64,000 bases of DNA, from contig NZ_JBPGNY010000005.1 of assembly GCF_051133435.1 (NCBI RefSeq), positions 62,001-126,000 of the forward strand, in the 5' to 3' direction. The notes under the pieces were generated by a model. The model did not search any database. It had not been told where the DNA came from and saw only the letters and a list, made by a program, of their open reading frames with translations. The number at the start of each line of letters is the position of its first letter. Position 1 is the stretch's first letter. Positions 34,362 to 42,209 of the stretch are shown in pieces. The position numbers and the translations under genes are program-made. Source of the DNA: JAAYAO01 sp051133435. GTDB lineage: Bacteria; Actinomycetota; Actinomycetes; Propionibacteriales; Propionibacteriaceae.

Positions 34362-35969
34362 CTACGCCTCCAGGCGGAATCCCCGAAGATCATCGTCCAG
34401 CACCTCATTGCACAACTCGCGATATCGGTGGAGCCCGCCCATGTACATCATCGCCTGACGTTTCTTGCCGGGAACGTTCGCACCGCTGTACCAACTGTTG
34501 GCCCGGGGGTAGAGCGTCTTGTTGAATTCCTCTTCCACCTGGTCGAACCACCAGTGCTCATGGCCGGGGTCCGCCTCGATCAGCGTGTGTCCGTCGGCGC
34601 GCATCCTGGACATCGTCGCAACGGTCCAATCCACGTGCTGCTCGATGGCGGGGAACATGTTGACGATCACCGAGGGACTCTGCGGGCCGGTCAGCATGAA
34701 CAGGTTCGGGAAACCGGCGGTGGCGATACCCAGATAGGTGTGCACCCCGTCGGCCCACGAGTCCTTCAGCGTCTCTCCTCCCCGGCCTCGCAGGTCGATG
34801 CGAGTCAGAGCTCCGGTCAGGTTGTCATAGCCGGTGGCCATCACGAGGGCATCGAGTTCGTAGGTGTGCTCGGCGGTCTGGATGCCGTCGGGGGTGAACC
34901 TGAGAATCGGCTCCTCGGGCAGGTTGACCAGGTGCACGTGGGGCTGGTTATAGGTGGCCCAGTAGTCGGTGTCGGTGATGATCCGCTTGGTACCGATCGG
35001 GTACGTGGTGGGAGTGAGCTTGCGCGCGGTTTCGGGGTCTTCGACGATTTGGTGCAGCTTGCCGCGAACGAAATCGGACATGATCCGGTTTGCCTCGGGG
35101 TCGTGCCTGATATCGGGGAAGGCCGAGATGAACAGGTTGCCGCCGAGCTTCCAGTTGCGCTCCATCAGAACCGTGCGTTCCTGTTCGCCGAGCTCGGTCA
35201 GGAGGTGTCCGGGCAACATCGCATTGTGTCCGGAATACGAGGCGTCCGCACGCTCCATGATCTCGTCATGAAACCTGCGCGCATACTGAATCTCGTCGGC
35301 GTACAGGGGGCGGTTGCGGGCCGGAAGCGTGTAGGCCGGCGTGCGCTGGAAGACCACCAGTTCCTCGGCCACCTTGGCCAGTTCCGGAATCACCTGCACG
35401 CCGGAGGAACCCACCCCCATCACGCCCACACGTTTACCGCTGAAATCAGGATTCTCGGCCGGCCAGCGACCGGTGTGGTAGACCTCGCCGCGGTACTCGG
35501 TGACGCCTTCGTAGTCGGGCAGTTGCGGCGCCGAGATCGATCCCGAACCCGCCACGATGAACCGCGCCGTGACCGACGTGCCGGACGCGGTGTCCACGGT
35601 CCACAGATGGTTCTCCTCGTCCCAGACCGCCCGGACGATGGGCTCACCGAAGGAGAACTCCTTGCGCACGTCCAGACGGTCGGCGACCCACTCGGCATAG
35701 GACAGGATCTCGGGTTGGGTGGCGTAACGCTCACTCCACGTCCACTCCCGGACCAGTTCGGGGGTGAACCGATACTGGTATTCGAGGCTTTCCACGTCAC
35801 AACGTGCCCCGGGATAGCGATTCCAATACCAGGTTCCGCCGACGCCTTCGCCGGCCTCGAACCCGCGCAGGCTGAAGCCGTGCTCGCGAATGAGGTGGAC
35901 GGCGTAAAGCCCGGCGAATCCGGCGCCGATCACCACCGCGTCGACTTCCGGGGTCTTTCGTCCGGTCAT
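34362..35969 (-). CDS. Baeyer-Villiger monooxygenase (flavin-dependent)
   Basis: A 535-residue class B flavoprotein monooxygenase that inserts oxygen next to a ketone using NADPH and O2. FAD motif GAGFAG is at 15-20. The BVMO fingerprint is YRGEVYHTGRWP at 159-170 (FxGxxxHxxxWP with F changed to Y). The NADPH motif GVGSSG is at 185-190. The GTWYWNRYPGARCD segment is typical of cyclohexanone- and cyclopentanone-type enzymes. It starts 1 bp after the esterase stop, so ketone to ester to acid plus alcohol is the likely sequence. The substrate is not identifiable. Confidence 0.9.
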   Translation of the reverse strand: MTGRKTPEVDAVVIGAGFAGLYAVHLIREHGFSLRGFEAGEGVGGTWYWNRYPGARCDVESLEYQYRFTPELVREWTWSERYATQPEILSYAEWVADRLDVRKEFSFGEPIVRAVWDEENHLWTVDTASGTSVTARFIVAGSGSISAPQLPDYEGVTEYRGEVYHTGRWPAENPDFSGKRVGVMGVGSSGVQVIPELAKVAEELVVFQRTPAYTLPARNRPLYADEIQYARRFHDEIMERADASYSGHNAMLPGHLLTELGEQERTVLMERNWKLGGNLFISAFPDIRHDPEANRIMSDFVRGKLHQIVEDPETARKLTPTTYPIGTKRIITDTDYWATYNQPHVHLVNLPEEPILRFTPDGIQTAEHTYELDALVMATGYDNLTGALTRIDLRGRGGETLKDSWADGVHTYLGIATAGFPNLFMLTGPQSPSVIVNMFPAIEQHVDWTVATMSRMRADGHTLIEADPGHEHWWFDQVEEEFNKTLYPRANSWYSGANVPGKKRQAMMYMGGLHRYRELCNEVLDDDLRGFRLEA

Positions 35970-35970
35970 C

Positions 35971-36915
35971 TCAGCCTTCCGAAGGGCTGCTGAAGGCGCG
36001 CCCGATGGCGGCGTGCAGGTCGGCGATCTGGCGCAGGGACACCTGGGCAGTGGGAGCCATCGACGCCGACCCGTGGAAGGTGCCCGGGTACATGTGCAAC
36101 TCGGTGAGTACCCCGGCGTGAGCCAGTCTGCGCGCGTATTCCATGCCCTCATCGCGCAGCGGGTCGAACTGATTCACGGTGATGAATGCCGGCGGTAGAC
36201 CGCTGAGGTCTTCGGCACGGTTCGGTGCGGCGTACGCGGGGGCGTCGGACGTCTCGCCGAGGTAGTGACGCCAACTCGCCTCGGCGTTGGTGCGATGCCA
36301 CACCAGGCTGTCGGTGTAATCGGTCGCCGACTCGGTGGTGCCGCGATCATCGGTCACCGGAATGTCGAGCAACTGGAAACAGAAACTGCCACCCTCATCG
36401 CGCACTCGCTGCGCCAGGCCGGCCGCCAACGCCCCACCGGCGCTTTGACCGCCCACCGCGATCCGGCCCGGATCCACGCCCAGTTCGGCCGCGTTGTCAC
36501 GTAGCCATGAGTAGGCCGCGTAACCGTCGTCGAGCGGGCCGGGGTAGTGGGTCTCAGGGGAGAGCCGGTACTGCACCGAAACCGCCACGGCATCGTTGCC
36601 GGTGACGATCGGCTCCAGGAACGGCAGGCTCTCGCGTGCGTCGCCCAGCACGAACCCACCCCCGTGGAACCACAGAAGCGCGGGACGATCCCCGTTCCCG
36701 GACTTGGTGCGCAGCACATGCACCTCAACCGCGGGTGCACCCTCGACACCGGGCACCTCGTGCACCGAGTACTCGGTGTTCTCACCGGGATTCCACACCG
36801 GTTTCTGCTTGCCGAACTCCAGCAGCATCTCGCGGGTCTGATCAACCTTGGTGGCATCCACCGGGGGAGCGTAGGGGACGAACGCCGCCACCTCACGGTC
36901 GTAAGTGAAGGACAT
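35971..36915 (-). CDS. Alpha/beta hydrolase, hormone-sensitive-lipase family esterase
   Basis: A 314-residue HSL-type esterase. The oxyanion motif is FHGGGFVLGD, the nucleophile in GGQSAGGALAAGL, the acid in VNQFDPLRDEG and the His in YPGTFHGSASM. It probably hydrolyses the ester made by the adjacent BVMO. An upstream ATG at 36960 is open, but the SD-like AAGGCGGCAGG before 36915 sets the start. It is first of a two-gene operon with the BVMO, under a near-consensus promoter. Confidence 0.9.
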   Translation of the reverse strand: MSFTYDREVAAFVPYAPPVDATKVDQTREMLLEFGKQKPVWNPGENTEYSVHEVPGVEGAPAVEVHVLRTKSGNGDRPALLWFHGGGFVLGDARESLPFLEPIVTGNDAVAVSVQYRLSPETHYPGPLDDGYAAYSWLRDNAAELGVDPGRIAVGGQSAGGALAAGLAQRVRDEGGSFCFQLLDIPVTDDRGTTESATDYTDSLVWHRTNAEASWRHYLGETSDAPAYAAPNRAEDLSGLPPAFITVNQFDPLRDEGMEYARRLAHAGVLTELHMYPGTFHGSASMAPTAQVSLRQIADLHAAIGRAFSSPSEG

Positions 36916-36958
36916 ACCTGCCGCCTTTCGTCGTTGACGAGCCGTCTGGTGAATAAAC

Positions 36959-36988
36959 ACCTAATGCGGCTACTTGCGCGACTGTCAA
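36959..36988 (-). promoter_or_regulatory. Sigma-70 promoter of the esterase-BVMO operon
   Basis: Minus strand: TTGACA (36983-36988), 18-nt spacer, TTAGGT (36959-36964). The -35 is a perfect consensus match, rare in this window. Confidence 0.55.
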
Positions 36989-37109
36989 CGGAACGTCTCG
37001 AAGGACTCGAGGATTTCCCGATCACCGGGAGAATGTCGCTGCAACAGTCAAAGGCCGCCCGGATCGGGGAGGCTCCGCCGGGCGGTGTGCCACTCGGTAC
37101 GACGGCGTC

Positions 37110-37493
37110 CTATCGGGAGTCCAGTTGCTGGATCAGACGTACTCCGGCGGTGTTGCGGTAGGAAGCGTCGATGAGCTCGGTGACTTCGTCCCAATCGACG
37201 TCGCCGTCGGTCAGATTCAGGGCGAGCCAACCGAACGGGCCCCAATAGCCGGGGACGTGAAAACGACCGTCCTGCAACAGAGCTTCACGCTCATCGGTGT
37301 CGGGCATGAACACCACCGAGTGATCCAGCAGGTCGCTGTCGTGGTCGCCCTTGACGTGCGCGCCGTACATCGCGAACACCTTCTTGGTGAACCAGGTGGG
37401 GGAGCCGTGGCTCAGCTTTTCCTGCGCGCCCGGAAAGGACAGCGCGATCTCGCGTACCCGGGGCAACAGTTCGCCCACCTCGGTCGGGTTCAT
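37110..37493 (-). CDS. MmcQ/YjbR family protein
   Basis: A 127-residue protein of the MmcQ/YjbR double-wing fold: EIALSFPGAQEKLSHGSPTWFTKKVFAMYG, then GWLALNL and ELIDASYRNTAG. The family is annotated as DNA-binding by structure, and its role is unknown. The -10 TAGCCT 6 nt before the ATG indicates a leaderless transcript. It stands between the esterase-BVMO promoter and the aldehyde dehydrogenase gene. Confidence 0.88.
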   Translation of the reverse strand: MNPTEVGELLPRVREIALSFPGAQEKLSHGSPTWFTKKVFAMYGAHVKGDHDSDLLDHSVVFMPDTDEREALLQDGRFHVPGYWGPFGWLALNLTDGDVDWDEVTELIDASYRNTAGVRLIQQLDSR

Positions 37494-37499
37494 GGGCTC

Positions 37500-37505
37500 A
37501 GGCTA
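37500..37505 (-). promoter_or_regulatory. -10 box TAGCCT, leaderless promoter of mmcQ-like gene
   Basis: TAGCCT lies 6 nt before the ATG at 37493. Confidence 0.5.
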
Positions 37506-37524
37506 GTGATCCCGGACGGGTGGG

Positions 37525-38961
37525 TCACCACTGGGCGGCGATGTACTTCGTTTCCAGGTACTCCAGCAGCCCTTCGTGTCCACCCTCGCGGCCCAGACCG
37601 CTTTGCTTCCAGCCGCCGAAGGGTGCCGCCGGGTCGGAAACAACACCACGGTTGATGCCGACCATGCCGACCTCCAATCGCTCGGCCACCGATAGTGCCT
37701 GTTGCAGGTCACCACCGATGACATAACCGACCAGCCCGAAGATCGTGCCGTTGGCCACGGAGACCGCCTCGTCCGGATCGTCGAAGGCAACAACCGGTGC
37801 GACCGGGCCGAAGATCTCCTCCTGCACACACCGCGCGTCGGCGGGTACGTCCACCAGGACGGCGGGGGAGAGGCACGCACCCCGGTCACCGACGGGTTCG
37901 CCACCGGTGAGCAGCCTTGCCCCGCGATCGGTCGCATCGCGAATCAGCTCCAACACCTCGTCGCGAGCCTTGGTGTTGATCAACGAACCGAGCTGTACGC
38001 CGTCGTCCAGGCCGTGACCGACCCGCTGCGCGGCAAACTTCTCGGCCAACCGCTCGGCGAATTCCTCGGCGAGCGAGCGATGCACGTGGAACCGGTTCGC
38101 CGCGACACAGGACTGACCGATATTGCGCAGCTTGGCCACCACCGCGGCCTCGACGGCCACATCCAGATCGGCATCGGCCAGCACCAGGAAGGGGGCGTTG
38201 CCACCCAGTTCCATCGAGGTGCGCAGCACTTGGTCGGCAGCCTGATGCAGCAGGGCGCGCCCCACCTCGGTGGAGCCGGTGAACGACAGTTTGCGCAGCC
38301 GTGGGTCGGCCAGCAGAGGTTCGGTCAGGGCGCCGGACGAACTGGTGCTCACCACGTTGACCACCCCGTCCGGCACACCGGCGTCGGCGAACACCCGGGC
38401 CAGGGCGAAGGCGGTCAGCGGCGTCGCACTTGCCGGCTTGAGGATCGTGGTGCACCCGGCCGCCAGCGCAGGGCCGATCTTGCGGGTGGCCATCGCCGCC
38501 GGAAAGTTCCACGGGGTGACCAGCAGCGACACCCCGACCGGCTGCATCCGGGTCAACATCCGGTACTGCCCACCCGGTGCGGTCACCAGGTTGCCGTTGG
38601 CACGCACCGCTTCCTCGGCGAACCAGCGCAGAAACTCCGCGGCATAGTCCACCTCGCCGCGGGCCTCGTCCAGCGATTTGCCCATCTCGGTGGTGATCGT
38701 GCGCGCCAAATCCTCGCGGCGCTCACCCATCAGTTCGAAGGCCCGGCGCAACACCTCACCGCGTTCCCGCGGCGGGGTGGCGGCCCAGTCGGGTCCGGCA
38801 TTCTGGGCGGCGTCCAGAGCGGTGAGTCCGTCGGCGGCCGATGCGTCGGCAACCCGGCCGATCACCTCGTCGGTGGCCGGGTCGGTGACCTCGAAGGTCT
38901 CCCCGGACGAGGCCGGCACCCATCGTCCACCGATGAACAGGTCTTCTTCGACTACCGACAT
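37525..38961 (-). CDS. gabD: Aldehyde dehydrogenase, succinate-semialdehyde type
   Basis: A 478-residue NAD(P)-dependent aldehyde dehydrogenase. The catalytic Glu is in SMELGGNAPFLV, the catalytic Cys in NIGQSCVAANR, and the cofactor-loop motif is SFTGSTEVGRALL. PWNFPAAM and NEEIFGPVAPV-like EEIFGPVAPV are typical of the SSADH group. Here it may oxidise an aldehyde from ring cleavage or BVMO products rather than GABA-derived substrate. A strong SD, AGGAGGGTG, precedes the ATG. It is divergent from the hydrolase gene at 39065. Confidence 0.9.
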   Translation of the reverse strand: MSVVEEDLFIGGRWVPASSGETFEVTDPATDEVIGRVADASAADGLTALDAAQNAGPDWAATPPRERGEVLRRAFELMGERREDLARTITTEMGKSLDEARGEVDYAAEFLRWFAEEAVRANGNLVTAPGGQYRMLTRMQPVGVSLLVTPWNFPAAMATRKIGPALAAGCTTILKPASATPLTAFALARVFADAGVPDGVVNVVSTSSSGALTEPLLADPRLRKLSFTGSTEVGRALLHQAADQVLRTSMELGGNAPFLVLADADLDVAVEAAVVAKLRNIGQSCVAANRFHVHRSLAEEFAERLAEKFAAQRVGHGLDDGVQLGSLINTKARDEVLELIRDATDRGARLLTGGEPVGDRGACLSPAVLVDVPADARCVQEEIFGPVAPVVAFDDPDEAVSVANGTIFGLVGYVIGGDLQQALSVAERLEVGMVGINRGVVSDPAAPFGGWKQSGLGREGGHEGLLEYLETKYIAAQW

Positions 38962-39004
38962 CGCACACCCTCCTGTGTCACGCGGTGCGGAACGACGTCC
39001 CCGT

Positions 39005-39027
39005 GGTGATCACCGCACTTCTAGTCT
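39005..39027 (+). promoter_or_regulatory. Promoter with palindrome GGTGATCACC ahead of the hydrolase gene
   Basis: GGTGATCACC (39005-39014) is a perfect 10-bp palindrome between the -35 region and -10 TAGTCT (39022-39027). It lies in the 103-bp divergent region shared with gabD. Confidence 0.45.
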
Positions 39028-39064
39028 GACGGTGACGGTCAGCGACGAGAAGAAGGGGCCCACG

Positions 39065-39889
39065 ATGAGCGACAATCCCGAGATCGGTCACAGCGTCACC
39101 ACCGGTGACATCGTCACGAACTATCACGACATCGGCAGCGGTTCGCCGTTGTTGCTTCTGCACGGCTCGGGGCCCGGGGTGAGCGCCTGGGCCAACTGGC
39201 GGCTGGTCATCGACCGGCTCAAGGATCGGTACCGGATCATTGCCCCCGACCTGGCCGGCTTCGGCTATTCCCAGGTGCCCGAGGGCATCGAATACAGCCG
39301 CGAACGGTGGCTCACCCAGATCGTCGATCTGCTCGATGCACTCGAGCTCGACAGCGTCGACGTGGTGGGCAACTCCTTCGGCGGATCGATGGCGCTCGCG
39401 CTGACCATCGGTCATCCACAGCGGGTGCGCCGGCAGATCCTGATGGGCAGCGTCGGGGTGCCGTTCAAGATCACCGACGGGCTGGACGAGGTGTGGGGTT
39501 ACACCCCCGACCCGGCCAGGATGGGTGATCTGATGCGCAACACTTTCGCCTACAACGCCGACATGATCACCGACGACATGGTGCAACTGCGGTACGAGGC
39601 CAGCATGCGTCCGGGCACCCGCGAGGCCTACGAGAGCATGTTCCCCGCGCCGCGGCAGCGCTGGGTGGACGCGATGAGCCACGACTTCGCCGACATCCGT
39701 GCAATCGAGCACACCACGCTGATGGTGCACGGCCGCGACGACAAGGTGATCCCGCTCAGCACGTCGCTGACCCTGAACGAGTTGATCGTCGATTCCCGGA
39801 TGCACGTCTTCGGCCGCTGTGGGCACTGGACCCAGATCGAACACACCGACGCCTTCTGCCGGGTGGTCGACGACTTCCTCTCGGAGTAA
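39065..39889 (+). CDS. Meta-cleavage product hydrolase (XylF/DmpD-like)
   Basis: A 274-residue alpha/beta hydrolase of the C-C bond hydrolase group. The oxyanion region is LLLHGSGPGVSAWANWR, the nucleophile is in VVGNSFGGSMAL, the acid in VHGRDDKVIPL and the His in GRCGHWTQIEH. Such enzymes split the ring-fission product of extradiol dioxygenases into a dienoate and an acid. SD GAAGAAGGGG precedes the ATG. It converges on the dioxygenase genes across a strong terminator. The substrate is not known. Confidence 0.87.
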   Translation: MSDNPEIGHSVTTGDIVTNYHDIGSGSPLLLLHGSGPGVSAWANWRLVIDRLKDRYRIIAPDLAGFGYSQVPEGIEYSRERWLTQIVDLLDALELDSVDVVGNSFGGSMALALTIGHPQRVRRQILMGSVGVPFKITDGLDEVWGYTPDPARMGDLMRNTFAYNADMITDDMVQLRYEASMRPGTREAYESMFPAPRQRWVDAMSHDFADIRAIEHTTLMVHGRDDKVIPLSTSLTLNELIVDSRMHVFGRCGHWTQIEHTDAFCRVVDDFLSE

Positions 39890-39920
39890 CGCCGCACGCA
39901 GCAACGCCGACGGCAACGAA

Positions 39921-39952
39921 GAGGCCCGCACCCCAATCGGGATGCGGGCCTC
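39921..39952. terminator. Bidirectional terminator between hydrolase and dioxygenase genes
   Basis: Perfect 10-bp arms GAGGCCCGCA / TGCGGGCCTC with an inner CCC/GGG pair lie between convergent genes. Confidence 0.8.
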
Positions 39953-39972
39953 GAACGTTCAGCGGGTGGTGG

Positions 39973-40878
39973 TCACTGACCCATCACGCCGAGCGGCTCC
40001 GAACCCGACCAGTCGTGACCCCAGTAGGAGTCCGCGGTGATCTGCTCGGAGGTGTAGAAGTCCTCGTCGACCTCGATGCCGTCGTAGCCGTACTCGATGT
40101 CCCAACCACCCGGGGCGCGGGTGTAGAAGGAAACCATCTTGTCGTTGGTGTGCCGACCCAGGGTCGACGACAGGGTGAAGCCCTCCTTGGTGGAACGCTC
40201 CAGGGCGCGGCCGACCTCGTCGAGGGTTTCGACCTCCATCATGATGTGCACCAGGCCGGGGCCGTAGGCCGGGGCCGGCATGGTGGCGAGGGTGTGGTGG
40301 CGGCGGTTGGTGGAGGCGAAGCGCACGTACATCGGCGGGACGCCGGGCGGGGTGATCTTGAACGCGCCGCGCGGCAGGAAGCCCAGGACCTCCTGGTAGA
40401 AGCGGTCGTGCTCGTTGGGGTCGGTGACCGGCATCACGACGTGGCCCAGACCGAGCTGGCCGGTCCGGAAGCGGGTGCCGTACTTGTTGCCCAGCGGGTC
40501 GTGGTTCAGCACCGGGCCGAAGTAGATCTCCACCGGGTGACCCGAGGGATCGGTGAACCGGAAGCCGCCCTCGACGCGCCGGTCCTCGATGTCTTCCAAG
40601 GTCAGGTCGGAGACGTCCTTGCCGTCAGCGACGACGGCTTCGCGGACGCGCTGCAGCGCGTACTGGTCGCGGACCTCCCAGCCCACGATCTGCACCTTGT
40701 CCTCGTCGCCGGGGACGATGATCAGGCGGGCCGCACGCTCGTCCATCCGCAGGTACAGAGCATCGGGGTTCGGGCCGGAGCCTTCACCCAAGTCGAGGAC
40801 CTCGAACGCCAAGTGGCGCCACCGGTCGATGTCGGTGGTGGAAATGGTGACGTAGCCGAGCCCCTTGATTTCGGACAT
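39973..40878 (-). CDS. Extradiol ring-cleavage dioxygenase, copy 1 (HsaC/BphC family)
   Basis: A 301-residue two-module type I extradiol dioxygenase. Fe(II) ligands in the C-terminal module are His of GLGHVVMPV, His of GLVHIMMEVE and Glu of GGWDIEYGYDG. Conserved RRHHTLATM and LGRHTNDKMVSFY match the catalytic pocket of HsaC and BphC. It opens a catechol ring next to the hydroxyls. SD GAGGAG precedes the ATG. A paralogue is encoded upstream on the same strand. The promoter carries the shared palindrome. The substrate could be a steroid-derived or other alkyl/aryl catechol. Confidence 0.92.
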   Translation of the reverse strand: MSEIKGLGYVTISTTDIDRWRHLAFEVLDLGEGSGPNPDALYLRMDERAARLIIVPGDEDKVQIVGWEVRDQYALQRVREAVVADGKDVSDLTLEDIEDRRVEGGFRFTDPSGHPVEIYFGPVLNHDPLGNKYGTRFRTGQLGLGHVVMPVTDPNEHDRFYQEVLGFLPRGAFKITPPGVPPMYVRFASTNRRHHTLATMPAPAYGPGLVHIMMEVETLDEVGRALERSTKEGFTLSSTLGRHTNDKMVSFYTRAPGGWDIEYGYDGIEVDEDFYTSEQITADSYWGHDWSGSEPLGVMGQ

Positions 40879-40933
40879 GCATACTCCTCGCAACGATGTC
40901 TACACCCCCGTCGACGACGGGTGGGTCGCTGTC

Positions 40934-40939
40934 AGCCTA
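40934..40939 (-). promoter_or_regulatory. -10 box TAGGCT of dioxygenase copy 1
   Basis: TAGGCT begins exactly 29 nt downstream of the shared palindrome and about 55 nt upstream of the start. No -35 match is seen. Confidence 0.5.
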
Positions 40940-40968
40940 CGGAGGCGCCGGAAACGCTCCGGGCTTGT

Positions 40969-40985
40969 CTCCCGGTCACTGGGAG
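40969..40985 (-). promoter_or_regulatory. Shared 17-bp palindrome, site A
   Basis: Reads CTCCCAGTGACCGGGAG on the minus strand. The match to site B covers 19 nt with two differences (ACCTCCCARTGASCGGGAG). Its centre is near -49 from the expected transcription start, an activator position. Confidence 0.65.
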
Positions 40986-41040
40986 GTGAGGCGGCACTGT
41001 CTTCGGCCCGGTCGCAACGGGCCGGATCGGACGTGGCCGG

Positions 41041-41958
41041 TCAGCTCTGTGCGGGCGGGGTGAACACCGCCAGCGGGGAGGATCCGGAGCCGTCGTGACC
41101 CCAGTACGAATCGGCCGAGATCTGCTCGGAGGTGTAGTAGTCCTCGTCGATCTCCATACCCTCACAGCCGTACTCGATGTCCCAGCCGCCGGGGGTGCGC
41201 ACGTAGAACGACACCATGTGGTCGTTGGTGTGCCGACCGAGGGTGATCGACAGCTCGAAACCCTCCTTGTGCATCCGGTCCAGCGCCCGGCCGACCTCGT
41301 CGAGGGTTTCGACCTCCATCATGATGTGCACCAGGGCGGGGGAGTGGGTGCCGGCCGGCAACGTCGCCAGGGTGTGGTGACGGCGGTTGGTGGAGGCGAA
41401 GCGCACGTACACCGGCGGTACCCCGGCGGGGGTGATCCGGTAGGCGCCACGGGGCAGGAAGCCCAGGACTTCCTGGTAGAAGCGGTCGTGTTCGACCGGG
41501 TCGGTGATCGGCACCACGACGTGGCCCAGGCCGAGGTGACCGGTCTTGAAACGCGTGCCGTACTTGTTGCACAGCGGATCGTGGTTCAGCACCGGGCCGA
41601 AGAAGATCTCCACCGGGTGACCGGACGGATCGGTGAATCGGAAACCGCCCTCGACGCGCCGATTCTCGATCTCTTCCAGCGACATGTCGGTGACCTGACA
41701 GCCATCGGCGACCAGGGTCTCGCGCAGCCGGGCCAGAGCGTACTGGTCACGCACCTCCCAGCCGATCACCTGCACCCGATCCTCGTCCCCGGGCTGCACG
41801 ATCAACCTGGCGGCCCGCTCGTCCATCCGCAGGTAGAGGGCATCGGGGTCGGGGCCGGAGCCCTCACCCAGGTCGAGCACCTCCAGGGCCAGTACCCGCC
41901 ACCGCTCCATCTGTGCGGTGGACACGATGACGTACCCGAGTCCCTTGATCTCCGACAT
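41041..41958 (-). CDS. Extradiol ring-cleavage dioxygenase, copy 2 (HsaC/BphC family)
   Basis: A 305-residue paralogue of the downstream gene, identical at roughly three quarters of positions by eye. All Fe ligands are kept (GLGHVVVPI, ALVHIMMEVE, GGWDIEYGCEG). Differences cluster in the N-terminal module and near the active-site loop (THSPALVH against AYGPGLVH), so substrate range may differ. SD AAGGGG precedes the ATG. It is separated from copy 1 by 162 bp containing that copy's own promoter, so the two are not simply one operon. Confidence 0.92.
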   Translation of the reverse strand: MSEIKGLGYVIVSTAQMERWRVLALEVLDLGEGSGPDPDALYLRMDERAARLIVQPGDEDRVQVIGWEVRDQYALARLRETLVADGCQVTDMSLEEIENRRVEGGFRFTDPSGHPVEIFFGPVLNHDPLCNKYGTRFKTGHLGLGHVVVPITDPVEHDRFYQEVLGFLPRGAYRITPAGVPPVYVRFASTNRRHHTLATLPAGTHSPALVHIMMEVETLDEVGRALDRMHKEGFELSITLGRHTNDHMVSFYVRTPGGWDIEYGCEGMEIDEDYYTSEQISADSYWGHDGSGSSPLAVFTPPAQS

Positions 41959-42043
41959 GTTTACCCCTTGGCGTTCGGTGCGGGCCCGTCGCGGTGGACG
42001 ACTCCGTCTGTGGGCACGTGACTTCGCAATGCCCTGGCTGGAC

Positions 42044-42049
42044 AGGCTA
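42044..42049 (-). promoter_or_regulatory. -10 box TAGCCT of dioxygenase copy 2
   Basis: TAGCCT on the minus strand begins exactly 29 nt from the shared palindrome at 42079-42095. Confidence 0.55.
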
Positions 42050-42056
42050 TGAATCG

Positions 42057-42120
42057 GCCGCTGTCGCCCGCGTTCGACCTCCCAATGAGCGGGAGGGGGA
42101 CCGCGCCGAGCGACAGCGGC
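42057..42120. repeat. 11-bp inverted repeat framing site B
   Basis: GCCGCTGTCGC (42057-42067) and GCGACAGCGGC (42110-42120) are perfect inverted copies placed nearly symmetrically around the palindrome at 42079-42095. Confidence 0.6.
42079..42095. promoter_or_regulatory. Shared 17-bp palindrome, site B (divergent)
   Basis: Reads CTCCCAATGAGCGGGAG on the plus strand. It serves two divergent promoters, each with its -10 position 29 nt away (TAGCCT toward the dioxygenase, TACGTA toward the hydrolase). Confidence 0.65.
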
Positions 42121-42124
42121 TGGT

Positions 42125-42130
42125 TACGTA
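42125..42130 (+). promoter_or_regulatory. -10 candidate TACGTA of the hydrolase-reductase operon
   Basis: TACGTA begins 29 nt after site B. The last base departs from TANNNT, so this box is weaker than the other two. Confidence 0.35.
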
Positions 42131-42209
42131 CTGAGTGCCCGCCCGTCCGGGAACTTTCACGGTTCTGCGCCGGTGCGGAGCCCCCGTTGCCAACCGAAGG
42201 ATGTTTGCG

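Noticed and set aside
39973..41958. Dioxygenase duplication as an assembly artefact
   Set aside because: The two copies differ at about a quarter of residues, and their flanking sequences are distinct.
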